A stretch of 64,000 nucleotides of DNA from Anopheles merus. Lineage: Eukaryota > Arthropoda > Insecta > Diptera > Culicidae. Made by a program: the position numbers and the translations under genes. Each line of letters begins with the position of its first letter. Positions within the stretch are counted from its first letter, which is position 1. Below, one piece after another: positions 35,528 to 49,593 of this stretch. The notes beneath the pieces were generated by a model that was not told the origin of the DNA, did not search any database, and was given only the letters and a program-made list of their open reading frames with translations. The stretch lies in assembly GCF_017562075.2 (NCBI RefSeq), contig NC_054083.1, positions 43,745,269 through 43,809,268 on the forward strand, given 5' to 3'.

Positions 35528-37983
35528 CATTTATCATTATTGGTTTATAATTTGGCGGTGGATTTGTTGGATCTACTTTGAGTTTTAACGGCTTTTTCTA
35601 TGAGTTTTGCGTACAGTTCATTTCTTTTTTTATTTTAATCGATTCTCTGCGTCCTCCATTATCGCACTAAATCATAACACTGTCAATGACTAAGATGAGA
35701 TGACTTTTGCTTTCCAAATATGTCACGCAGGTTTGAAATACTGAAGCGAACCTGCCGCCTCCGCCTCCGCGTAATTGATGTAATACGAAAATAAGTCCAA
35801 CGAGCGGGTATAAATTATGCTAAGGCCGTTGAGCGCTTGCCCGTTCTTACGACGCACGAACAATGCCATATGTCATAACTGTGCTGGCGTGTCGTCGCCG
35901 TACGCTGGTTGGTTCTGCTCAAAAGCGGCTGATTATTTTCTAATCATTACTTCACCGACGATCGACAGCCGGGCAGGTCAAATGTGATTCGTCAGCAGTG
36001 GCAGCAACCGCGACCAGACGGCATGGGATGGAATCGGTCCAACAACAGTTCCACAGCCCTACAACAATTTTGTTTTCGAAAAGCAATTGCAAAAAAAAAA
36101 CATGTCGGAACCGAGAACATCGTCATCCTCACCCTCGAAGCCGCAGCAGGGTGAAAGGTTAATGGGTTTGCATCGTGGCGCGATTCGATAGGGCCGGTGG
36201 CGGCAAGCCCTCTCTTCGCAATGTGCTGTGGCTTCAACGGAAACCACACACGCACACAGCACGTATCAGGCTCGTAAAATAGTAACACCCATTTGCGCAA
36301 TTATTTGCCATCGATGATGGTAAACCTGCCCGGGCAGTGAAGAGAGGATAAGGAAAGAACGAAAGCAGCTAAAAGAAATAGAAAATTTGTAAAACAAAAG
36401 AGTAAACAGTTACAGAATAGTGTAAAGTAGTAGAAGATAATATAGAAGAAGAATATAAAGCAAAAGAACAAAAAAGATAAGAAACAAAAACTAGCAAACA
36501 TCTTTGACTGTCACAATTTATTGTGTGATTCTTGTTCGATTTCACTGCGCGTTTCTTTGCAAAACGGATGCATAACTTAATCAATGCTTTAACCGTTTGC
36601 CTTTAATGTGTGTAATGCTGCGTCGTGTCCGTTTTCTACGATACTTACAGTTGGGGTTTTCATTTAAAACTATCCTTTCACTACAATTCACTTCTTTCGC
36701 CTATTCTAATTCACTACAAACGATAGAAAGGGATCATCTCTCGTAACCCTTTTTGTTTTGGGTGGCCGAGAACGGATGGAAGGATGTAGTAGTTGCAGTG
36801 ACGACGGTAATGGTGATGGTGTGCAATGATGATGATAATGAATGGTTTGGTTTCAATCGTTACCTTACATGCCCGCGGGTGTGCTTTTTATGCCTCACGC
36901 ATTTATCGTTTCGCTCTATCGATATAATGATTACAGCTTACACCGTTGTGTATATCGTGTGTGTTCGTCCTTATCGCACTCCTTAACGGCTGCTGTACTC
37001 CTATGCTGCTTTCGTAATATCTATCCTTTGCGTAGCTCACAGTTCACTACTTAATTAAACTAAGATAGTGCACCTTTTTATGGTGGAACCGGTAAAAAAG
37101 GCCTGTTTTTGTTCATTTCTTTTCTAGTTTTGGACCCAGCAGTAACGAGTCCTGCTGGCAAATGTGGTTTCCACGTATAAAGATATTATTATTTGATCAT
37201 CATAGCTACTACAAGTCTCCGGCACCTCCGGCAATAGCATGCGATTATCGATTTTTAAATAAATAAATTATAGCCAACACACGAAAGCAAACAAAAAAAA
37301 AAACACGTATCATTCATACTCATCATGAATCGAGAATACTTAAATTAATAAACCTATATCAGAAACTGCACACGGTAGAAATACAGCAAACAAACAGCAA
37401 ACAAAAACCCCTAACTAAAGTATAACGCCCTCGCGTTTATTTGGGCAAGGTAAACGATCATAATACCTTTTAATCTCCTCTTCTAATTTTGTTGTAAATA
37501 TTCACAAAAAAAAAATGTAACACAATAACTCCTATAATTAACTAAATACAGTATACACGCGGAAAAAGGAAACCCTTTCTTCGACTGAGTGTGTTTTTGT
37601 GTGTGTGTGTGTGTGTATGTGTGGAAAAAACGGACCACTTCACCAACGGGAGTGGCACAGTAGATCGTTTGCAGTTAAACTTGTAGCCAACCGTAATACA
37701 GCACTACCTCTTTTCCTTTCGTTTGTTTTGTAATTTTACAATTACACGTCCCATTCGTAGACACTCATCCATACACACATACACACGTACATCAATATGT
37801 AGGCGTCATCATAAGGTAATTGTATGTCCGACATGTAACAGCTGTCTTTCGTTGCTCCTTGCAATCTCTCCTTCCAATCCGAATCCAATGGAACAGAGTG
37901 CAAAAGGCGCCAAGCCCTCGGGTTCGAGAACAGCTCATTCTCCTACTAAATGCAAGCCCTCTCCTTCGGATACCCCCCTCCCT
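34156..37983 (-). other. T-rich spacer, probable 3' UTR of spinophilin
   Basis: No coding region. Most of it is T-rich on the + strand and thus A-rich on the minus strand. Minus-strand AATAAA signals occur at about 34198-34203, near 35622, near 36517 and at about 37436-37441. The spinophilin mRNA may end at any of them. It also holds a (GT)n run at 35484-35522 and a second GT run near 37600. Confidence 0.4.
35484..35522. repeat. (TG)n microsatellite
   Basis: About 19 uninterrupted TG units. Confidence 0.9.
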
Positions 37984-39347
37984 TTACTTCTGGTATCGTT
38001 TCTTTTGCTCCTTTTCCGCTTTCTTTTCTTGCTTCTTGAACAGCTTTTCCCGCTCGCGCCGCTCCTTCTCGTTCTGCTTGCGCTCCTTCTCGTTCAGTCG
38101 CCGCAGCTCCTTAATGTTGCGCTTGAGCAGCTTCTTATCATCGCCGCCAACGTTCAGTATCTTGAAGTCGGGCTTGTCCAGCTGCAGCAGTGCACCGCCC
38201 TCGACCGAATGCTGCATGAAGGCCGGTATGTGATGATCCAACCCGATACCGAGCAACCACTGGCAGACCTGTGTTTAGGTTGGGAGGCAGATACGGAAAA
38301 TGTAACGAATCGAATCGTTGCTCAATTTGGCATCCCCCCCCCCCCCCACAAGACACACCTACCTGTTCGTTAGACCACTCCTCGACGGGGCCATTTTTCC
38401 ACTGGTGCGTATCACGGATCCGATCGCTCGAGAAGCTGGACGTGGACCCGGACAGATCGAGGGTACGGCTGGGGGAGTAGGCACCCGGTGACGTCGATCC
38501 GCTCGAGACGCTCGACGGTGACGGGGGTCCCTGGGAGCTGCCTGCCGTCGTACCGCCGCTAGTCGATTGGCCACCCTGCTGCTGCTGCTGCTGCTGCCAT
38601 GGACCGTTACCGCCTGGAGGAGATAAATTTTGTGGAAGTATGTTTTTCACTGCGGATGAAACGGGGTTGAGAAAAAGAGAGAAAGCCAAGAAAAAAAGAG
38701 AAAAAAAACCAAAAGAAGCTACAGTTACCTTTTGGTTTTTGACTACACATACATAAACACACACACACAGACACAAGAACACACGAAACGAAAGAGTACA
38801 ATACTTGCTCAGATGGAACAAGCCACAAAACAGTTCAAACAACACAACACACGGGTGGGGCTCACATGCAAAATACTGGCAGCCACCACCAAACGGGACA
38901 GACAAAGCCATTACATCTCAACCTGGGTATTACCTTTCGGTTGCGCTTCGTTGACAGCCTTCTTGATTTCCACCAGCAGGTTCTGCGACAGCGAGGCGGC
39001 CGGGCTGATGTGCCGCTGCTGCTGGTTGATTTCCGAATAGTCGTCGCTCGAGTCGCGCGACGACCCGTCGTCGATCAAACCGCCGCCAGAGCCACGGCGG
39101 CCTTCTCGCTCCGCCAGCCGTTCCTTCAGCTGTTCCGCTAGCAGCGGCGGCGTTATACCCTTCAGCCCCTTTGGCCTTCGGCTCGGGTACATCCAGCTGT
39201 CGCTGGATAGCCCACTATCCTTCAGCTTATCCGTGGACGAGCCGAGATCACTGTCGTACGAGGACGCGTTCAGATCCGACCCGTAGCTCGAGTTCAGCTT
39301 GCCATTGTCCGACCCTACCGCCGCACGGTAAATGTTCGGAATCGTCG

Positions 39348-39384
<37 letters not shown>

Positions 39385-42300
39385 GTGATGGTCCGCATGT
39401 CCTCCACCGGAGCTACGCTCTTTGTTCACCTGTGCGTACACGGGCAGCCCGGAGTCTTCGCCCTTCAGCGTGGCCACCTTGCGGTTCACGATCTGGGGCG
39501 TACTGTACAGCCCACTGTACTCGTGTGAACCCTCCGTACCGGTCGCGGTTCGCGTCAGCTGTCCCTCTTCGTCGTCGCTTTCGTCCAGTGCACAGTCGGA
39601 GCCGCTGTTACTGTGGCTTCGCTTGCCGGGCAGATTGCGCTTGGCCAAGCCGCCCCGCGCCACCAGATCGCTTTTGCCCTTGTTGAGCGAATTGTCCAGC
39701 AGCTCGTGCTGCGGGACGGCCACATCCAGATCGTCGTCCTTGGTCGTCGCCGGCACCTTCCGCTCCACCGTTGCCGTCTTGCCGTCCTCTCCCTCACCGT
39801 CCGGCGAGAGGTCGCTAAACTCCGTGTCGGACAGATCCGTCTCGAGCTTCTGGAAGACGGGTTTCGGGGGCTGCCGGCGGGACATCTGGGGCGTCAGCTT
39901 CAGGCTGGCACTGTCGTACGGCAGGATGACCGGAAAGCCGGCCTTCCGTTGCGTTTCCTGCAGCTCCTGCTCGAGGCTGATGACGCGATCCTTCAGCTTC
40001 TTCACCAGCGCGTTGTACTCGGTGTCCTTCTCCTGCAAGTGCTGCAGGTAATACTCCTGGAACTGGATCTGCGAACGAAAACAGGGCGGTGAGAACAATG
40101 TACTGGCGAGCTGGTGTCCGCACACCACTTACCATATCCCGCTCCCGGTGCTGATAATCGCGCAGTATCTTCTTCACCCGGCTGTACTTCTTTTCCAGCA
40201 CCAGGTACTGTGCCTGGGACTGCTGCAGCATGTTCTGGTAGTTGTTTGCCTCCTTCTTGATGTTGGCCAGCTCCCGCTCCGTCTGCTTCACGCGCTCATT
40301 CAACAGCTCTGCCTCGTTGCAGGTCTGCTGGTATTTAATGAGCTAGTAGTAATTAAACGGGACAACGGTCGAGGACAGGTTTTTGGGGACGGAACCACAC
40401 CAGGGATGGTGGTGTCGAGATGCAGGGAGGAGAGAATCGAAAACATAATATTAATATTGCGTTCACTTAACCAGGTTCCAAAAGATGAGAGGCTTTATTA
40501 TACACTTCGCTTCCGGCAAGGCGGGCAATCTAATTGTGTAGTGACATTTTAGTTCAATTCGTTGCTGCAGGCAATCAAACATCCTTGTGGGATGTCGGTG
40601 TGTGTGTGTGTGTGGGTTGGCAAGCTTTTAGTTTACAATTTTTGTGTTCAAATTATTTTGCAGAAAAACGTGTTATTTTTAAATTTGCTATCTGTTGTGC
40701 TTTTTTGCAGCAAATGTGTATTGGGGATATATTTAAATTTATAAGATGAAGACATTTATTATGCGTGGCTTTATGATAGAGGCGATAAGGACCGAGAGAG
40801 AAAGAGCAATGAAGATAACTTTGCAGCAGGACATAGACAATCAAATCACACACGCACACGCACACAGATTGTTGCACACAGTACGAATAGATCAATCACA
40901 CGCACGCACATCGCACACACACACACGGACACTCGCACACATATACACACATCGCTTTTGAGGTTAGTAGCTTCCACTTGCTGCCTTTCCGCTCCCACCC
41001 ACATTATAAAGGATTTGAAAACAAAACGGACCAAAAACCAAAACCAAAACATAAAAATCGTAAACGTAAACTTACCTGTTGCTTCAGGTTCAGTATGTCG
41101 CCCTCATGCAGTGCAATGGTTTTAAGGTTCTGGACATATTATCATTGATTATGATTAATATTCAATTTTCGTGTTATTTATAAAGAGGGGAAGAGGGGGG
41201 GGGGGGCACACGGGTGGGAAATTCGTTTCATTGCAATGCAAACATTCCACACAGGGCGCATGGGGGTTCCGGTTTCGGGGCGGGGTTCGAGACGAGACCA
41301 GGGTATGATGGTGTTGGGATTCGCATAAATTACAACATAATTTCGACACCGACAGAAAAAAGAGCAGGTAAGGTGTGAGTAAGAGTAGGTGTGAACATTG
41401 TACAGCAAAAGTAAGAGAAGGGAAAACATGGGTGTTGGTGGTGGAATAAATGAAATTTTTGGGTTGCACGTGTTGTAAAATAAAGGGAATTATTGTTGTC
41501 GTTTTTTTGCATAATTTTGAGCGAGTGGAAAGGGTTGTGGTGGGTGGTGGTGGTGGTTGTGGTTGGTTGGTTCAGTTGATTGGCAGTGACAAAGATACAG
41601 ATGCATATTCGTGTGGCGGATTGGAAAGAAAGAAAAGAAATTGGGAAAATATTCCAATGAACAAATGTTTGGTTTGATGTTTTGTTTTTTGATATGATGC
41701 TATTGAGTAACGCAGAAAGTAAAGACTATATGCCAAAAGGGAATCAAGAAACGGTCAATCGATGGGTATTCAGATTGTGTGAGGTTTCACCGATTGTCAT
41801 TTTTCGTATCATCATCAGGATGGAAAAGAAACTATTGCTACGTTCTATAATGTCTACACTATTTAACCAAATCCAGCTTTCAAGAGAACGAACGCTTGCA
41901 ATAACTCAATACCAAGAGATCTACCGCTGTGCATCGCTGTGCTAGTAGTGCTAGTGCTAACAAGACCAAGACAAGGCAACGTGCATGCATGCATTCGGCT
42001 CAGGTTTTGCGCACAAGGCGCGACGACGTGCAGAATATTGTAGTCTTACCGTCTCAATGGAAAGAGTAGGAAACACATTACTGTATCATATGCACAGCCC
42101 CCTGCAAAGCCCACAGTGTATCCACAGCGCATTCCGATCTCCGCGTTCCGTGGGAGGTTTCGGTCCAGGCAGAGGCAGAGTAAACCCCAAACAACAACAG
42201 ATAAAAAGCAAAACATATTTGCACCGAGGCGGCACCGGACACAGAAAAAAAGCCGTAAAACCAAAAAAAGGCAACAAAAGGAAGAAAAAACTAACGCTAA

Positions 42301-45300
42301 AACAACGACACTGCTAAAGCACCGTGTAAAGAAGCACGAAACATAAGAGGCAACATAAATTTTGCACTGTGACTAGGTGAGTATATGTGATAGAGAACGA
42401 GAGAAAGTGACTACAACTGTCGATGTTTCTAACCCAAATAGGGTTACACAACATCACTATTACACACTTGCCACGTAAGGATAGAAAAGATACAGAATAA
42501 AACGCTTGAAGCACTATAGAACGAAACTTTACCGCTTTATGCTGCACAGAACATATGGCCATTCCCAACAATGGTTAGAAGGTAGGTGTGTGTGTGTGAT
42601 TGCACAGTATTAAAAAAAATGGTAGAACGAAATGGAATAGACAAGAAAAACAAACCGGTTAAAGTGTACAAACGCGAACACGAATCGCAACAGTTTGAAA
42701 CTCGAAATCGAGAAAAGGAACAAATTGGCAAAGAAAAATCTCTTATCATTGATGTGCTGTTAGAGGTAAAATGCGGAACGGATTTGGGTAAACGAAAACT
42801 TTAAGAAGCAGTATTAGTAGAAAAGAACGAAAACAAAACTCAAGCCATAGCCATTCATATGTTATCTTTACGCTGGTTTTAAAGTACTAGCAAAAATTAA
42901 GTAAGTCAATCTCGAAATTTCACGCAGTTGGAAAAATGAGTAATCAAAACTAACATTTTCTGTTTGTTAAATCATTAACTCGAATACAGTGAAACGTAAA
43001 ACAACGACAGGAAATAGAAGATTGAAGAAGTTGCAAGTTTTGCTTGATTTGTTCTTCAATTTTCCACACTTAAAGCAACTCAGAAGTGTTTCATTCCGAA
43101 AAAGCCTAACATGAAAGTCTCAACAACGAGTATCGGTTTCCAATCGACCAATTGAACGGATGTGGTTTTCAAAACAATACAACTGATGATGTTTGCGTAT
43201 GAGAACGTAAATAAAAAAAAAAACATAGGACTGGATGAAAACGATAATGATACGATCGAAGCACAACGAGGTGACACAAGCAACAACGACCATTCTTACC
43301 TCCTGCAGGATTCGGCGCAACGACTCCACGTCGCTGCTCCTGGCAGCTTCCGTTTCGAACAGCGATTCGGCTGCATTCGTCGTAGGACTGACCGGTCCCT
43401 CGGAAACGCTCGAGTTTGCCGACACAGGCAGCGTGCTGTCTTCCGAGATTTCTGCATTCCGCCGGATGTAGTCCTCGAGCTGCCGCTTAACGCGTTCCTC
43501 CTTCTCCCGGTCCGCCTGCAGGCTTTGGCGTATCAGTTGCGCGACTTCCGAGTTTTCCGGGTCGCGTTCGCGCCCAATCTGGAAACGCACCAGACCGGAG
43601 GTGTTGCGCAGCACGGACGCAGCGTACGCTTGCGTAACACCGACTAGACTTTTGCCATCGACTTCAATGATTTGATCGTTCACCTAAAAAAATACACATT
43701 TTCTATGTTAGCATTACAGCTCAGCGCAACGAAGGATTGGTTCTTCTCCATACCTGTATTCTTCCGTCGCGGGCAGCGGCACCATTGTCCGTAATGGTTT
43801 TAACGAATATGCCCAACTTTTCCAACCCAGCGTCCGCACCAACACCCATACCTTTGGAAGAAAAGCACATAAAATGCATTATATTAGACTTCTTGTAATA
43901 AACAATCCCTCTCTCTAGTCTTCTCACCTATTATGCTCAATCCCAAACCCTCAGGTCCCTTCATTAGCTCCACCGGGAAGACGTCCATCTTTTCGACCCG
44001 CTTCTCCAGCTCGTACTCGGCGGAGGCCGCCACCGGATCGACGTCCTCGTTGCGCCGATCGTAATCGTTGACCGAGAACGTCGAGAACACCTGCATCGGG
44101 TTGCAGCTGAACTTTACCTTCGTGGTTTTCTTCACGTACCCGCGCAGATCGTCATCGTCCAGCTCGCGCTCCGCCTCGATCAGGCCCGGCACCTCCATCC
44201 AGAAGTTGCCGTCCTCGAAGAAGTGCACCCCGTCCGGGTTGACGTACACCTCCTTGCAGCGCACGGGCGGATACTCGGGAATGTAGAAGCCGGCGGCCGA
44301 ATTGTTCGACTCATCGTCGGCCGACACGTCCGCCTCGCTGACACTGCCCTCAACCGGTGCCTGGGGCTGCTGCTGTTGCCGGGGTGCCGCAACGCACCGA
44401 CCGCTAGCTACCTGCTGCTGCTGCTGCTGCTGCTCCTCCTCCTGACCTTCCTCTTCCTGTGTCGCTTCGCCCTCGTCCTCCAGTGCACCGGTCGTTTCTG
44501 CCGCCGACTCCTCCAGCTTACTCAGATTGATGCTGTCCGAGGTGGTGGTGGTGACGCTCGGTATCGAGTCGCCCGTATCGACGTACGAATCGGCCAGGAT
44601 GGAGGACGAGTCGAGCAGGATGGTTTGGTTCAGCAGATCACATGTCGTGTTGTTGCCGATGCTCGTATCCTCCGGATGACTAGTGGTGGAATTGTTTCGG
44701 CTAGCGCTCGTGGGCGGCGGTGGCGGTGGCGGCTTATCGCGCATCGACGAGCCGACCGTGGACGAGGAGGAAGTAGCGTTCTTCGGTGCCTCCAGCACAT
44801 CCTTCAGCCAGTCCGGCTCGTCCGCTGTGGGCGCTGTCGATGGGACGGCGGCAGTGGTGGTGGTTGGCGGTGCTTGTTTCTGTGGCAGCTGCTGAGGTTT
44901 GGCGGCCGGCTCCGGAACGGACGGTACTTGCTGGCGGGGCCCTGCCACCACCCGTACTGCGGGTGGTTCTTCCGCTTCCGCTTTGGCTTGATTGTTGAGC
45001 AGAATTTGCTCCACTTCGCGTGCCTGTTCATCCGAGAGTAGCGGTCGTTGTCTACGGGCGAGGTAAGAAAGAAAACAAGCGTTAGAATGCTTGCGTACCG
45101 AAGTTTTAATGTACTTTTGTTTTTAATTAACCAACGAAGCAAGATCCTCCCTACCGGTGGGCGAAGATCACACATAGATTAGCCGCATTCTATCTTACTT
45201 GTCTAAAAGTTAGCGAATTCGAAGGAAAAAAAACGCAATCTGCACATTACCTGATCTTGTTCTCCAAAATTCTACATTCCAATGCATTCAACATGGAACC

Positions 45301-48300
45301 ACCGAAAGCGAACACAAGTACACAAGCGAAGAATTGTGGACCCAACCATTTTCGCATGGCGGTGGTGGTGGTGGTGGTGGTGGTGTGCGTGTGTATGGTG
45401 ACGATGGCGATGATAATATGTAGCGTGTGCGTATGTGATGAAGATGCGTATTCGTGCGGCGTAGCGTGTAGTAGGGATGATGATGGATTTTGTTTGTAGT
45501 GTGTGTTGTTGATGCATTTTGTAACATAAATCCAAAATTTTAGAAATAAGGAAACGTAAAAAACGCATATTTATAGCACACAGGCACGTTGCGGGGTCCG
45601 AAACAAATGGGTGAAATAAAAAGAAAAAAAAGAGAGAAAGAGGAAAATAGAGATCAATTTTAACATGGAAGTGAAAGGCATTGGTTGCTCTACTGGCTAA
45701 TGTCTCTGTTTCTGGAAGAGCATGCACATACACACGCGCGGTATCTAAATTGTGCACCCATAAAGATAACACGTGAAGTCGATGCCGGGTTTGAAGGCAA
45801 CATGCAGTAAAAACGGCCGTACTCCGAGGGAAATTAGGTGAAGTGGCAACTTCAGATAACATCGAACTCATTCGTGAAATTACTCTCTACCCGGAGAGTA
45901 GCCAATCGCTTAGCTGCGCGGCAGCTTGGCCACCGTGAACCCTAGCAGAAAAGGTCTAAAAATGAACTGTACTCTGAGTTGACTCGAAAAAATTTAAAAT
46001 TCTGGAAACAGATGGAGGCGCATAGTGCTCCGTGTGACCAATCACACAAAACTTCTTCATTTTTTAATTATACTTTTTCCTGCCTTCCTTGGGTGATTAA
46101 AACCCCGATCATTATTATCGTTAGCTAATTGGAGCCTGTATAGAGGCGGGCAAACTGCCAACGGGTTTAATCAGCATTACAGTAAACATTTCCTTCCATC
46201 ATCTTCGCACATAGCACGCTCCCGAGTTACTCTGTACCGGTTTGTTAAACCCTTATTCTACACATGGGGCATCAGCTGTGATTGACATGGGTTGCTACAA
46301 TTATAATGCAATCACCCACACCGATCCCCTCCCGGGCTATGTGAAGCTGGGTATAATTGCCCGCTGCTTGCTTATTCAATGAATTTCAATCATATCTCTC
46401 TTAAGCCCGCGCAACCCAAGAGTATGCCAATAACGATCCATTACACATCGCGCGCTGCGATAGGGGACACACATTTGCGATGCAAAATATGCAACAACCC
46501 ATTCCCTTGAAGAGCCCTCCTCATGCGACTGTTCTTCCACAAACAGGGAACCGCGACGAGAATACGTCATTTGATCGATGGACTTACATTCACGGGTAGC
46601 GAAATCGTGTGTGCCGCCCTTTCTAGGCGTGATGCAAAGGAAATGAAATGTGTATGTGTGTGTGTCGGTGTTTGCCTCTTGTAAACAACCATTTACACTA
46701 CACGGATATTCAATTTTACACTACACACTGCCCTACTGCTGCTCACAAAAGAACATAACTCACAAAGAAACTCCCCACTAGGGAAAAACTAGATCTGGGT
46801 CAGCGCGGATGATCCGTGGTCGGGTGTGTATGTTTACGAGACATCACACAGAGGCGGATGCAACGGAAACTACAGCTGAAATCAGTCTCCCATGTGGGAC
46901 ACAAAAACAGTGAGCGTGAAAGAGAAACGCCTTGGCAAGATTGCCTCACTAATGCAACTGGGAATTCTAGGTGCCAAAATAATGTCGAAACCGTTTCCAT
47001 CATTTTCTTCAAAATCGCAGCCAAGTCAACTCAAACGAAAGGTTAGATTATCCTAGCCAGTTCTATTAATGACTTTTTGCCCCAACTGAGGCTTTCCGTT
47101 AGCACTGCAAAACACACACACAAGACAAACACTTGGTACACGCATTCGCCTGCCGATACCGTACCTGGAGCTAAGTAGCCGTTCCGCCTCATCCGCCGTC
47201 ATCTCGTCGGGCAGCAGGCTGTCCTGCTCGTTGTCGCTCGCGTCCGCAAACTTGAGCGTGTCCTGCAGATCCAGCGGGGGGCCTTCCGGGATCGGCGGTG
47301 GCCGCAGCGACGCGAGCGACGGTGGCTCGGGCAGCGTTTTCGTGCTGTAGTCATCGTCCGCCGGCTGGCTGAGCGTCGTTCGCGTCGGATCGAGCAGTAT
47401 CTGCGCACTGTGGTAGCCCTTTTCGCCCATCTCGCTCAGCTCGTCAAAGTCCAGTATCTTTGCCTCGTCCCGCTCGCCGTCCATGAAGGCGAGCTCACTG
47501 TCGGTGGCCATCGTGGTGGTGGAGCCGTTGTCACCGAGCGAGGACGGCAGAATCGATGCGTAAACTACCCGTTCGGTGGTCCCGGACCGACCGTTGGCGA
47601 GGGTAGCAGGGCCAGCAACAACCTGCGGCTCAGCTAGCTGGGCGGCAGCATGGCCACCGTTCGGTACGCCGGAACTTGCCGCCGCACCGGATGGTTGAGA
47701 TCGAGCAAGGGGCACACCGACCGCCGGCTGTTTGGCACTCCGATACACGTCCACCTCGCCATAGATTTCGTCACACTCCGTACCGTCTGGCCGCACCCGA
47801 TAGCCCAGATCGGCGTAGGTTAGCTTCGCTTCGGCCGGGCTGCCGACCGGTGAGCGATCCTCCCCGATCGGTACCTTGCGGGGCGGGGACGCCGGCAGCG
47901 GCAGATCAAACTCGTAGGCGGGCTTTAGCTTGGCTTTGATTTCGGGCGACGGTTCGTTGAACCCGCCCTCGTCCGTAGTGGTGGAGCTGCTGATGATGCT
48001 CGGCGGACGGTTGCCAAGCCCGGCGGCAGGAACGTCGAAACAGATGCTCGACACCTTGGTGCGGCGGGTGACGCCGCCTTGTTGCTGTGGCGGCTGCTGC
48101 TGCTGTTCACCGGAATGTTCATCGTCTGTACGTGAGGATTTTCCTGGAGATGAAGAGGAACAATCGAATAATATGTTAGAAAATTCGAAAAATGTACGCT
48201 GAAGCCTTAAAAAAGATATCTTATAAAGTTCACCACTGAAGCGTGACATCTTCGTCTGATGTGTCGGCAAATACTGGGATCACCTCAAGCGACCATCCAT

Positions 48301-49526
48301 CCAACCTGCCCCTACCCTAATGCAAGTGGAAGGGATCGGCCCGCACCTAAACAATCACCACTCACCTTTGCAGTCGATGCAAAAACGGCGAATGCTGAGA
48401 CACATCTCTTCTCTACTGCTGCAACTACTGCTGGTGGATTGTGTCAATGTGATGCGGTCAACTGTGCGCGAATTCGCGACGCCCTCCTTCTTCCCTCACT
48501 CACAAACCAGCATCTTAAAAAAACCGGCAACTCTCCAAAGCGGTCTCCAGTACCTCACACTGGTTGGCTGGTTATCTTCTTCGTTCAATTGTCAATCCCT
48601 CTCAATTAACCGACCGACCGTGCGGCCCAACTCTTGATCCAACTAAATCTGCATCATGCACATTGTGGACATTCATTCTACTTTTCGGTTCACTTTTTCA
48701 CAACAAAAGGCAACATATAACACATCACAGTTCGCTTGTCTTGTCGTGTCGTCACCGGTGCTGCGTCTGTTAAAGATTAGCGTTGCAAATGGACTGGTGT
48801 AAGAAGTACACACAAAAGACAAGCTATATAATTTCACTTTTCGTTTATGAGTTCATCACTAGCAACGACTCCCACCCGGTCCATATCAGTTGTTTCCAAA
48901 AAAAAAAAGCAGATTCCACTACTCACAGTTGCCAAAAAGCTATTATGTGTTAATGAATTAGCGTTCGGCACTTTCGTCGTCACTTTGGAAGACGCTGTCG
49001 CAGGCTATTGCAAAAGACTAAATGTTTATTTACTTTATCTTCACGAATTAAATGGACATACCGCGCCATTCCGTAATGGATGACACCATGGGAGACACAC
49101 GCTTTGTGCATTTTGTCTACAAGCTGTAGGGCGTACTGCGTATTTTGTATTTTATAGGTTTAAACTGTATCTCTGAGAGCAAATCAGAGGGCTACCAAAT
49201 TTGCAAATATTATGCTTTGTTTTACTTTTTTTCCAACACACAAAACGGTTAGATCGCTCATCTTATCGTTTTGATGTCATAAGAACCGGTGAAGCGTTCC
49301 CAAATTCCATAGCTATTCCATGACCCTTGCGTTAAGCGACCAAATCATAACCAGTGTGGCTATTGCACACTTCAATGATTCCAGCACGAGATACTAGAGC
49401 ATATCTTTAGCATCTTTCTTCCATGAACCAACCAGCCACCCACATGAACCATTCCGTTGGTAGTAAAAACCGCCAAGAATGTTGCTCCTATTTCAAGAAT
49501 GTAATCTTGATTTATGTGTCGCCACG

Positions 49527-49593
<67 letters not shown>

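Noticed and set aside
38614..38911. Hydrophobic extension upstream of Spn exon 9 on the minus strand
   Set aside because: It is intron read-through before a clear acceptor (TCCTCCAG at 38614); the phase with exon 8 is exact without it.
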